Shown one piece after another: positions 54,349-62,197 of a DNA stretch of 64,000 nucleotides; position 1 is the first letter of the stretch, and each line of letters opens with the position of its first letter. The stretch lies in NCBI RefSeq assembly GCF_003008535.1, contig NZ_CP027666.1, positions 186,001 to 250,000 of the forward strand. Reading direction: 5' to 3'. The position numbers were made by a program, and so were the translations under genes. Source of the DNA: Ottowia oryzae. Lineage in GTDB: Bacteria > Pseudomonadota > Gammaproteobacteria > Burkholderiales > Burkholderiaceae_C. Below the pieces are notes generated by a model that worked only from the letters and a program-made list of their open reading frames with translations, ran no database searches and had not been told where the DNA came from.

Positions 54349-56208
54349 ATGTCCAAGCTTTGGGATCTTTCACACATCCGCCCGCAAGCCGACAGCGTGC
54401 TCGACGGCGACACCATCTCGGCGATGTTCTGGAACGCCGCCGCGCAGCGTGCCGACAAAGTCTGGCTGCGCGAAAAGCACCTGGGCATCTGGCGCAGCTG
54501 GACCTGGGCGCAAGTGGCCACGGCCGTGCAGGAAGTGGGCGACGGGCTGATGGCCCTGGGCTTTGCCGCTGGCGACACCGCGTCCATCCTGTCGAACACC
54601 GTGATCGACTGGGTGCTGGCCGATCTGGCCGTGCTGTCTGCGGGCGGCGTGTCCAACGGCATCTACCCCACCGACGCCGCCACGCAGGTGCACTACCTGT
54701 GCGAGGACTCGCGCACCAGCGTCCTCTTTGTGGAAGACGACGAGCAGCTCGACAAAGCGCTGGAAGTGCGCGAGCAGCTACCGCTGCTCAAGAAGATCAT
54801 CGTGTTCGACATGGAGGGCCTGCGCGACCTGGACGATCCGGGCGTGATGAGCATGGCGGCGCTGCGCGAGCTGGGGCGGCGCTACCACGCCGAGCAGCCG
54901 CAGGCGCTGGCCCAACGCGTGGCGGCCTGCACGCCCGACGACCTGGCCATCCTCGTGTACACATCCGGCACCACGGGCAAGCCCAAGGGCGCGATGCACA
55001 CGCACCGTGGGCTCGCTTACACAGTGCGCGGGTACAACGCGCTGCTGCCACGCTACGAAACCGACGAGTGCATGTGCTTTCTGCCGCTGTGCCACATCGC
55101 CGAACGCATGGGCGGCGAATACTTTTCGCTCTACACCGGCGCGCGACTGAACTTCGTTGAAAACCCCGACACCGTGCCCGAGAACGTGCGCGAGATCGCG
55201 CCCACGGTGTTCACGGCCGTCCCGCGCGTGTGGGAGAAGTTCTATTCCGGCGTCACCATCTCGCTCAAGGAAGGTACGCGCTTGCAGCAAGCCGTGTACG
55301 CCTGGGGCATCCGCGTGGGTGAGCGCATTGCCAACCACGTGCTGGCGGGTGAGCCCGTGCCCGCCAGCCTGAAGGCGCGCTTCACGCTGGCGCGCTGGCT
55401 GGCGCTGGACAACGTCCGCAAGCTGATCGGCATTCACCGCGCCCGCTTTCTGGTCACAGGCGCCGCGCCGATTTCGCCCGACCTGGTCAAGTGGTACCTG
55501 TCGCTGGGCGTGCCCATGCTGGAAGTGTGGGGCATGACCGAGACGTGCGGCGCCTCCACCGGCATTCCCGCCGCGCGCATTCGGCCCGGCTCCATCGGGC
55601 CGGCGGCCAGCTACAACCAGGTTCGTATCGATCCGGCGTCGGGCGAAATCCAGGTCAAGGGCACTAACGTGTTTGCCGGCTACCTGAACCAGCCCGAGAA
55701 AACAGCAGAGACCTTCACCGAGGACGGCTGGCTGCGCACCGGGGACGTGGGCGCGGTGGACGGTGACGGCTATTACCGCATCACCGACCGGATGAAGGAC
55801 ATCATCATCACGGCCGGTGGCAAGAACGTGACGCCCAGCGAGCTGGAGAACGAGCTGAAGTTCAGCCCCTACGTCACCGATGCGGTGGTGATTGGCGACA
55901 AGCTGCCCTACCTCACCGTGATCATCATGGTGGACCAGGAGAACGTCGAAAAGTTTGCCCAGGACAACGACGTGCCCTTCTCCAACTACGCCAGCCTGAC
56001 GCGCGCGCCAGAGGTGCAGGCCTTGATCCAGGACGTCATCGACCAGGTGAACAAGAAGTTTGCGCGGGTCGAGCAGATCAAGAAGTTTTTCCTGCTGGAC
56101 AAGCAGCTGACGGCCGAGGACGAAGAGCTGACGCCCACCATGAAGCTCAAGCGCAAGATGGTGGCAGAGAAGTACGCCACGCAGATCCGGGCGATGTACC
56201 AGCCTTGA
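54349..56208 (+). CDS. AMP-forming long-chain-type acyl-CoA synthetase
   Basis: 619 aa. ANL superfamily: AMP-binding P-loop LVYTSGTTGKPKGAMHTHRG (about 205-225), VWGMTETCGASTG (adenine-binding), DGWLRTGDVG and the hinge region with KDIIITAGGKNVTPSELEN, where the catalytic Lys lies near the C-terminal end (TPTMKLKRK). FACS-type (long-chain/branched) by length and motifs. It activates a carboxylic acid at the cytoplasmic face as it enters. Located between livF and the solute-binding protein gene. Substrate unknown. Confidence 0.9.
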   Translation: MSKLWDLSHIRPQADSVLDGDTISAMFWNAAAQRADKVWLREKHLGIWRSWTWAQVATAVQEVGDGLMALGFAAGDTASILSNTVIDWVLADLAVLSAGGVSNGIYPTDAATQVHYLCEDSRTSVLFVEDDEQLDKALEVREQLPLLKKIIVFDMEGLRDLDDPGVMSMAALRELGRRYHAEQPQALAQRVAACTPDDLAILVYTSGTTGKPKGAMHTHRGLAYTVRGYNALLPRYETDECMCFLPLCHIAERMGGEYFSLYTGARLNFVENPDTVPENVREIAPTVFTAVPRVWEKFYSGVTISLKEGTRLQQAVYAWGIRVGERIANHVLAGEPVPASLKARFTLARWLALDNVRKLIGIHRARFLVTGAAPISPDLVKWYLSLGVPMLEVWGMTETCGASTGIPAARIRPGSIGPAASYNQVRIDPASGEIQVKGTNVFAGYLNQPEKTAETFTEDGWLRTGDVGAVDGDGYYRITDRMKDIIITAGGKNVTPSELENELKFSPYVTDAVVIGDKLPYLTVIIMVDQENVEKFAQDNDVPFSNYASLTRAPEVQALIQDVIDQVNKKFARVEQIKKFFLLDKQLTAEDEELTPTMKLKRKMVAEKYATQIRAMYQP

Positions 56209-56318
56209 GGCCACCCTCAGGGTTAACACCGCGGCCTGTGCGCGGGCCGCGCCAAGACAATGGCCCTGCGACGCGGGGCGCCTTCCCTAGCGTTTCACAC
56301 ACACCATAAGGAGACAAC

Positions 56319-57479
56319 ATGCGACTGAAGACTGCACTTATCGCCACCGCCTGCGCGGCCGCATCCAGCATGGCGCTGGCGCAATCGCAAGGCGTGACCA
56401 AGGATCAGATCCAGCTCGGGTCTATCCAGGATTTGTCCGGCCCGCTGGCGGGCTTTGGCAAGCAGGTGCGCATGGGCATGCAGCTGCGCGTGGAAGAGCT
56501 GAATGAGCAAGGCGGCATCAACGGCCGCAAGATCAACCTGAAGGTGGAAGACTCGGGCTACGACCCCAAGCGCGCCGTGCTGGCGGCGCAAAAGCTGGTG
56601 AACCAGGACAAGATCTTCGCCATGGTGGGCCACATCGGCACGGCGCAGAACGTGGCCACGTTCCCGGTGCTGTTCGACAAGAACGTGATCAACTTCTTTC
56701 CGGTGACGGCCGCGCGCGAGATGTATGAGCCGCTGAACCGCCTGAAGTATTCGTTTGCCGCCACCTACTACGACCAGATGCGCCTGGGTGTGCCCAAGAT
56801 GGCCAAGGAAAAGAACGCCAAGAAGGTCTGCGCGATCTACCAGGACGATGAATTCGGCCTGGAAGTGCTGCGCGGCGCCGAGGCCGGGCTCAAGGCCGCA
56901 GGCATGGAGATGGCCGAGAAGACCAGCTTCAAGCGCGGCGCCACCGATTTTTCTTCACAGGTGGCGCGCATGAAGGCCGCCAACTGCGACTTCGTGGTGC
57001 TGGGCACCATCATCCGCGAGACGATCGGCACCATCGCCGAGGCGCGCAAGACCGGCTTCAACTCTACGATGATCAGCTCCAGCGCGGCCTACACCGACCT
57101 GATCCACAAGCTGGGCGGCAAGGCGATGGATGGCCTGTACGCCACCATGACGGTGCAGAACCCCTACCTGGACGAGGCCTCGCAGCCGATCCGCTTCTGG
57201 GCGAACAAGTACAAGACCAAGTACAACGAAGACCCGACCGTGTTCTCGGCCTACGGGTACACGCTGGTGGACGCCTTCGCCAAGGGCGCGCAGAAAGCCG
57301 GCGCCAACCTGAGCACCGACAGCTTCATCAAGGCGATGGACAGCATCACCATTCCGCCCGACATCTTCGGGTCGGCCCAGATGACCTTCTCGGCCACCAA
57401 GCGCCTGGGCAGCGATGCGTCGCGCATCTCGCAGATTCAGGACGGCAAGTGGAAAGTGGTGTCCGAGTACATGAAGTAA
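56319..57479 (+). CDS. Branched-chain amino acid-type ABC substrate-binding protein
   Basis: 386 aa. AAGGAGA lies 6 nt before the ATG. Sec signal ending ALAQSQ. Type-1 periplasmic binding protein: DQIQLGSIQDLSGPLAGFGK, VGHIGTAQNVATFPVLFD and INFFPVTAAREMYEPLNRL. It should deliver the ligand to the LivHMGF complex encoded upstream. Separated from the ligase by 110 nt, so it may have its own promoter, and ends before a strong terminator. Confidence 0.93.
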   Translation: MRLKTALIATACAAASSMALAQSQGVTKDQIQLGSIQDLSGPLAGFGKQVRMGMQLRVEELNEQGGINGRKINLKVEDSGYDPKRAVLAAQKLVNQDKIFAMVGHIGTAQNVATFPVLFDKNVINFFPVTAAREMYEPLNRLKYSFAATYYDQMRLGVPKMAKEKNAKKVCAIYQDDEFGLEVLRGAEAGLKAAGMEMAEKTSFKRGATDFSSQVARMKAANCDFVVLGTIIRETIGTIAEARKTGFNSTMISSSAAYTDLIHKLGGKAMDGLYATMTVQNPYLDEASQPIRFWANKYKTKYNEDPTVFSAYGYTLVDAFAKGAQKAGANLSTDSFIKAMDSITIPPDIFGSAQMTFSATKRLGSDASRISQIQDGKWKVVSEYMK

Positions 57480-57518
57480 GCGCCGCGCGTTCAACGCGCG
57501 TCAGGCGCGTGGGATTCA

Positions 57519-57542
57519 GGGCCGCCTTCGGGCGGCTTTTTT
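57519..57542 (+). terminator. Rho-independent terminator of the liv/ligase operon
   Basis: GGCCGCC-TTCG-GGCGGC followed by six T, located about 40 nt after the stop of the substrate-binding protein gene. Confidence 0.9.
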
Positions 57543-57618
57543 GCGTGCGAGCGCGGCGCCTGGCGTGAGTGCCGTGGTTTGAGGCAGCCTGCCCGGCTGC
57601 GCCACAGCGAAACGCAAT

Positions 57619-57676
57619 AACTACTTTTTTGATAGCTGTCAGCGCCCTCCCATCCTGCGCCAGAGGCGGATTCTTC
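57619..57676 (+). repeat. Dispersed small repeat, intergenic copy at the end of the carboxylase operon
   Basis: TACTTTTTTGATAGCTGTCAG, CCCTCCCAT spacer, then CTGCGCCAGAGGCGGATTC. It abuts the stop codon of the convergent acyl-CoA dehydrogenase gene. A well-conserved copy. Confidence 0.85.
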
Positions 57677-58843
57677 TCAAAGCCGCCACTGCCGCGCAGC
57701 CAGGTCCTTCATGATTTCTTCGGTGCCGCCGCCGATGGTCAGCACCTTCACCTCGCGGTAGAGCCGCTCGCACACCGTGCCGCGCATGAAGCCCATGCCG
57801 CCCAGAATCTGCACGCCCGCATCGGCGCAGAACGCCATGGCCTGCGTGGCGTGGTTCTTCAGCACGCACACCTCACCCACCCAGTCGGCGCCGGTGTCGC
57901 CCGCGTCGGCGCGCGCGGCCAGTTGCTCCAGCCACGCCTCGGTGGCACGGATGCGCTGCTGCATGTCCACCAGCTTGTGGCGGATGGCCTGATGCCCCGT
58001 GAGCGCACTGCCAAAGGTGCGCCGCTCGCGCGCCCAGGCCAGCGCCTCGTCGTAGCAGGCTTGCGCAAAGCCCAGCGCGGCGCAGGCGATGCCGAAGCGC
58101 TCGCCATTGAAGTTGCCCATGATGGCCTTGAAGCCCGCGCCCTCTTCACCCAGCACGTAGCGCGCCGGCACGCGCACGCCGTCAAAGCGCAGGTGCGCGG
58201 TGTCGGAACACAGCCAGCCCATCTTGTCCAGCCGCGTGCGGTGAAGGCCCGCACTGTCGCCCGGTACCAGCAGCAACGAAATGCCGCCTGTGCCATCCCC
58301 CGTGCGCACGGCCGCGGTGATCCAGTCGGCGCGCATGCCGGAGGTGATGAACACCTTCTCGCCGTCGATCACGTAGTCGTCGCCGTCGCGGCGCGCGCGG
58401 GTGGCCAGCGCCGCCACGTCCGAACCGCCACCCGGCTCGGTGACCGCCAGCGCGGCGATCTGCTCGCCCGCCAGCACGGGCGGAATCACCTCGCGCCGCA
58501 CCGCCTCGCTGCCCAGCGCCAGCACCGGCGGCAGGCCGATGTTGTGCGACAGCAGGCTGGCCAGCACGCCGCCGCTGGCGCCGTAGCGACACAGCGGCAC
58601 CCACAGGCTGATGCGCAGGGCGTGCGAGGCGGGCGTGCCGCCGTACGCCTCGGGGTAGCCCAGGCCCAGCAGGCCCAGTTCGGCCGCCTGGCGGTAAAGG
58701 CGGCGCGGAAACTCACCGGCAGCGTCCCACGCGGTGACGTGCGGCGCGATCTGCTCGCGCGCAAACCGCGCCACGGTGTCGGCCAGCAGGGCGCGCTCTG
58801 CCGCCGTGGCGGCGGGTATGCCGGTGCCCGACGCGGCGGTCAT
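57677..58843 (-). CDS. Acyl-CoA dehydrogenase
   Basis: 388 aa. FAD-dependent acyl-CoA dehydrogenase. Key segments: AALAVTEPGGGSDVAALATRA and VFITSGMRADWI (substrate/FAD motifs), ERRTFGSALTGHQAIRHKLV and the C-terminal LTIGGGTEEIMKDLAARQ, where the second Glu in TEE is the usual catalytic-base position. It overlaps the biotin-carboxylase stop (ATGA) and is the last gene of the operon. Substrate uncertain; context suggests a branched or terpenoid acyl-CoA. Confidence 0.9.
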   Translation of the reverse strand: MTAASGTGIPAATAAERALLADTVARFAREQIAPHVTAWDAAGEFPRRLYRQAAELGLLGLGYPEAYGGTPASHALRISLWVPLCRYGASGGVLASLLSHNIGLPPVLALGSEAVRREVIPPVLAGEQIAALAVTEPGGGSDVAALATRARRDGDDYVIDGEKVFITSGMRADWITAAVRTGDGTGGISLLLVPGDSAGLHRTRLDKMGWLCSDTAHLRFDGVRVPARYVLGEEGAGFKAIMGNFNGERFGIACAALGFAQACYDEALAWARERRTFGSALTGHQAIRHKLVDMQQRIRATEAWLEQLAARADAGDTGADWVGEVCVLKNHATQAMAFCADAGVQILGGMGFMRGTVCERLYREVKVLTIGGGTEEIMKDLAARQWRL

Positions 58844-60822
58844 GCGGCCACCTTCTGCGGCGGCGCAAAGCGCAGCAGCACCTGCCCAGGCGTCACCTGC
58901 TGGCCTTCGCTGACCAGCACCTCGGCCACCACCGCGTCGGCGCGCGGCGCCAGGCTGTGCTCCAGCTTCATCGATTCGATGACCAGTGCCGTTTCGCCCG
59001 CCGCCATAGTCTGGCCGGGCATCGCGTGAAGGCGCACCACCTTGCCATTGAAGTTTGCTCTCAGTTCTGTAGCTGACAGCGCTTGCCCCGCCTGCGCTGC
59101 AGGCTCATAAGACACATCATCCACCCACCAGTCGACGCCATCCGCCTGCAGGTGCCAGCGACGGGCCACCTCTGCGGTCGGCACGGGCACGGCGGCCACG
59201 CGGTGCGACGCGTGGCCCGTCACCACCTGTCGAATGCCGGGTGCGCCTTCTTGCACCTGCCAGGTATCGGCCTCGCCATCGGCGCTGCGCAGGCGCCACT
59301 GCCCGTCGCCCAGCGGCTGCACCGCCACATCGCGCGTGTCGCCGCTGTGCCGCAGGCGGCGCGGCGCCGGGAAGGTACAGGGCAGCGCGCCATTGGCGCC
59401 CAGCGTGACCACGGCGCCCCAGCGCGCATCGGCCAGCCGCTGGCGCGCATGCAGCTCGGCGCGCAAGCCGTCCGCGTCCGTGCTCAGAAAAGAGATCAGC
59501 GCCTGCCCGCTGCGAAAGCGCGGGCTTTGCAGGCACTCGATCAGAAAAGCGCGGTTGGTGGGCACACCCAGCACCTCCAGCCGGCGCAGCGCGGCGCACA
59601 GCTGGTCAATGGCGGCGTCGCGCGTGTCGGCGTGCACGATCAGCTTGCCCAGCATCGCGTCGTAATAGGGCGAGACTTCAGCGCCCGCCGCCAGCGCATG
59701 GTCAAAGCGCAGCGGCGCGCGCTGAAAGGCGGCCGCGGGCGGCGCAGCGAAGTGCGCGATGCGGCCTGTGTGGGGCTGGAAACTCTCGTCTTCGGCGCAC
59801 AGGCGCACTTCGATGGCGTGGCCGGTCAGGCGCACCTGCTCTTGCGTGAGCGGCAGCGGCTCGCCGCGCGCCACGCGAATCTGCCATTCCACCAGGTCCA
59901 GCCCCGTCAGCGCCTCGGTGACCGGGTGCTCCACCTGCAGGCGCGTGTTCATCTCCATCAGGTAGAACGCGCTTTGGCCGTCCTGCTGCGCCACCAGAAA
60001 TTCCACGGTGCCCGCCCCCACGTAGCCGGCGGCCTTGGCCAGCGCCACGGCGCACGCGCCCATCTGGTCGCGCGGGGCGCCGTCCAGCGCGGGGCTGGGC
60101 GCTTCTTCGATGATCTTCTGGTGCCGGCGCTGCACCGAGCAATCGCGCTCGCCCAGGTGAATGACGCGGCCATGCGCGTCGGCAAACACCTGCACCTCGA
60201 CGTGGCGCGGCTGCAGCAGCGCGCGCTCGATCAGCAAATCACCGTTGCCAAAGCCGGCCAGCGCCTCGGCCCGGGCGCTGGCCAGCGCCGCGCCCAACTG
60301 CGCCGCCTCAGTGACCAGGCGCATGCCGCGCCCGCCGCCGCCCGCCACCGCCTTGACCATGACCGGGTAGCCGATGGCCGCAGCCTCCGCAGTGAAGCGC
60401 GCTTCGCTCTGGTCTTCGTCTGCGTAGCCTGGCAGGCACGGCACGCCGTGGTCGCGTGCCAGCGCCTTGGCGGCCGCCTTGCTGCCCAGGGCGCGAATCG
60501 CTTCAGGCGGTGGGCCGATCCAGGTCAAGCCGGCATCGCGCACTGCCTCGGCAAAGCCAGCGTCTTCGCTCAAAAAACCGTAGCCGGGGTGCACCGCGTC
60601 GGCCCCGGTGGCGCGCGCCGCTTGCAGCAAGGCGTCGGCACGCAGGTAGCTTTCGGCCGACGCGCGCCCGCCCAAGGCCCAGGCCAGCGTGGCTTCGCGC
60701 ACGTGCGGCGCGTTGGCATCGGGGTCGGAATACACGGCCACCGTCTCGATGCCCATGCGCTGCGCGGTGGCGATGACGCGGCGCGCAATTTCGCCCCGGT
60801 TGGCAATGAGGATGCGCTTCAT
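58840..60822 (-). CDS. Biotin-dependent acyl-CoA carboxylase alpha subunit
   Basis: About 660 aa from the ATG at 60820-60822 (one base overlap with the preceding stop). Biotin carboxylase: ILIANRGEIARRVIATAQRM, VKAVAGGGGRGMRLV (ATP grasp), ERDCSVQRRHQKIIEEAPSP and MEMNTRLQVEHPVTE. The C-terminal biotinyl domain has VIESMKLEHSL, with the carrier Lys near residue 618 (ESMKL instead of EAMKM). The class matches geranyl-, methylcrotonyl- or propionyl-CoA carboxylase. The carboxyltransferase partner lies upstream in the operon. A repeat copy encodes about residues 572-588 just before the biotinyl domain. Confidence 0.92.
   Translation of the reverse strand: MKRILIANRGEIARRVIATAQRMGIETVAVYSDPDANAPHVREATLAWALGGRASAESYLRADALLQAARATGADAVHPGYGFLSEDAGFAEAVRDAGLTWIGPPPEAIRALGSKAAAKALARDHGVPCLPGYADEDQSEARFTAEAAAIGYPVMVKAVAGGGGRGMRLVTEAAQLGAALASARAEALAGFGNGDLLIERALLQPRHVEVQVFADAHGRVIHLGERDCSVQRRHQKIIEEAPSPALDGAPRDQMGACAVALAKAAGYVGAGTVEFLVAQQDGQSAFYLMEMNTRLQVEHPVTEALTGLDLVEWQIRVARGEPLPLTQEQVRLTGHAIEVRLCAEDESFQPHTGRIAHFAAPPAAAFQRAPLRFDHALAAGAEVSPYYDAMLGKLIVHADTRDAAIDQLCAALRRLEVLGVPTNRAFLIECLQSPRFRSGQALISFLSTDADGLRAELHARQRLADARWGAVVTLGANGALPCTFPAPRRLRHSGDTRDVAVQPLGDGQWRLRSADGEADTWQVQEGAPGIRQVVTGHASHRVAAVPVPTAEVARRWHLQADGVDWWVDDVSYEPAAQAGQALSATELRANFNGKVVRLHAMPGQTMAAGETALVIESMKLEHSLAPRADAVVAEVLVSEGQQVTPGQVLLRFAPPQKVAA
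59062..59110. repeat. Dispersed small repeat, in-frame copy within the biotin carboxylase gene
   Basis: TCAGTTCTGTAGCTGACAGCG, spacer, then CTGCGCTGCAGGCTCATAAG: the AT head, GCTGACAGCGC and CTGCGC features are retained. It encodes a linker segment (EPAAQAGQALSATELR) before the biotinyl domain. Confidence 0.6.
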
Positions 60823-62000
60823 CACCGTGGGGGGCGTTTGGCGATGCCCATGGTCTTGGCGATGATGCCGAGCATGACCTCATCGGCGCCGCCGGCAATG
60901 CCGGTCAGGCGCGAATCGCGGTACATGCGCGAGACCTTGTTCTCCCAGGTGTAGCCCATGCCGCCCCAGAACTGCATGCAGGTATCTGGCACCAGGCGGC
61001 CCAGGCGCCCGGCTTTCAGCTTGGCCATGCTGGCCAGCTCCAGCACGTCTTCGCCGGCCACGTAGCGCTCGCACGCCTGGTAGATCAGCGCGCGCAGGCA
61101 TTCCACCTCGGTCTTGGCTTCGGCCAGCTTGAACTGCACCCACTGCTGGTCGGCCAGCGTGACGCCAAACAGCTTGCGCTGCTGCGCCCATTCCACCGTC
61201 CATTCGATGGCGTTGGTAAAGCTTTGCACGCAGCTGGCCGCGCCCCACAGGCGCTCTTCCTGGAACTGCTGCATCTGGTAGATGAAGCCCTGGCCCTCAG
61301 TGCCGATCAGGTTGCGCTGGGGCACGCGCACTTCGTCGAAATAGATCAGCCCCGTGTCGCTGGCGTTCATGCCGATCTTCTTGATCTTGCCGGCGATCTC
61401 GATGCCCTTGGTCAGCTGGCCGTTGCGGCCGTCGCGCATGGGCACCATCACCAGGCTCTTGTTCTTGTGCACCGCGCCTTCGCCGGTGTTGACCAGGATG
61501 CACATCCAGTCGGCTTGCAGGCTGTTGGTGATCCACATCTTCTGGCCGCTGACGACGTAGTCATCGCCGTCCTTGCGGGCAAAGCTCTTGATGCCCGCCA
61601 CGTCGCTGCCCGCGCCGGGCTCGCTCACGCCGATGCAGCCGACCATGTCGCCCGCCAGCGCCGGTGCCAGGAATTCGCGCCGCAGCTCGTCGCTGCCATA
61701 GCGGGCCAGTGCGGGCGTGCACATGTCGGTCTGCACGCCAATGGCCATCGGCACGCCGCCGCAGTGGATGTGGCCCAGCGTTTCGGCCATCAGCACCGAA
61801 TAGGAATAGTCCAGCCCCATGCCGCCGTATTCCTCCGGCTTGGTCAGCCCCAGCAGACCCAGGTCGCCCAAGCCCTTGAAAACCTGGTGCGCCGGGAAGA
61901 TCTCGGCCGCCTCCCACTCGTCCACATAGGGGTTGATCTGCTCGTCGATGTAACGCTTGAGGGTCTTGCGGATCTCCTCGTGCTCATGGGTCCATTGCAT
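60822..62000 (-). CDS. Acyl-CoA dehydrogenase (citronellyl-CoA dehydrogenase-like, AtuD-type)
   Basis: 392 aa. FAD-type fold: YGGMGLDYSYSVLMAETLGH, GCIGVSEPGAGSDVAGI, KMWITNSLQADW and the C-terminal WGGMGYTWENKVSRMYRDSR followed by GIAGGADEVML. The GGADEVM ending and VPMAIGVQTDMCTPALAR resemble AtuD, the citronellyl-CoA dehydrogenase of acyclic terpene degraders, more than isovaleryl-CoA dehydrogenase. This is from memory of those sequences and needs alignment. It sits between carboxyltransferase and biotin carboxylase genes. Confidence 0.85.
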   Translation of the reverse strand: MQWTHEHEEIRKTLKRYIDEQINPYVDEWEAAEIFPAHQVFKGLGDLGLLGLTKPEEYGGMGLDYSYSVLMAETLGHIHCGGVPMAIGVQTDMCTPALARYGSDELRREFLAPALAGDMVGCIGVSEPGAGSDVAGIKSFARKDGDDYVVSGQKMWITNSLQADWMCILVNTGEGAVHKNKSLVMVPMRDGRNGQLTKGIEIAGKIKKIGMNASDTGLIYFDEVRVPQRNLIGTEGQGFIYQMQQFQEERLWGAASCVQSFTNAIEWTVEWAQQRKLFGVTLADQQWVQFKLAEAKTEVECLRALIYQACERYVAGEDVLELASMAKLKAGRLGRLVPDTCMQFWGGMGYTWENKVSRMYRDSRLTGIAGGADEVMLGIIAKTMGIAKRPPR

Positions 62001-62122
62001 GGTCTTTGTCTCCTTGGTTTTCTCGAATCAGCTTTGCATGGCGCGCTGCGTCAACCACAAGGCGCCCGCGCCGCAGTACCAACGAACGCCGCGCCCGGAC
62101 CCGCGCCGGGCGCTGGCGTTGT

Positions 62123-62161
62123 CCCCCCTCCCGCAGCGCGCGGCGCGAAGAGCGAGGGGGG
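62123..62161. other. Intercistronic hairpin between carboxyltransferase and acyl-CoA dehydrogenase genes
   Basis: CCCCCCTC (62123-62130) and GAGGGGGG (62154-62161) are complementary 8-nt arms enclosing a GC-rich loop. It lies in a 197-nt gap within the otherwise compact operon. Such G/C hairpins are a frequent intergenic element in this bacterial group, possibly a termination-attenuation or mRNA-stability site. No gene is seen in the gap. Confidence 0.5.
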
Positions 62162-62197
62162 AAGGCGCCGCAGGCGACTCAGGGGGTGCCTCATGGC

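Noticed and set aside
59083..60954. A 623-codon plus-strand reading frame opposite the biotin carboxylase gene
   Set aside because: Codon-bias shadow; no domain, and it ignores the conserved carboxylase on the other strand.
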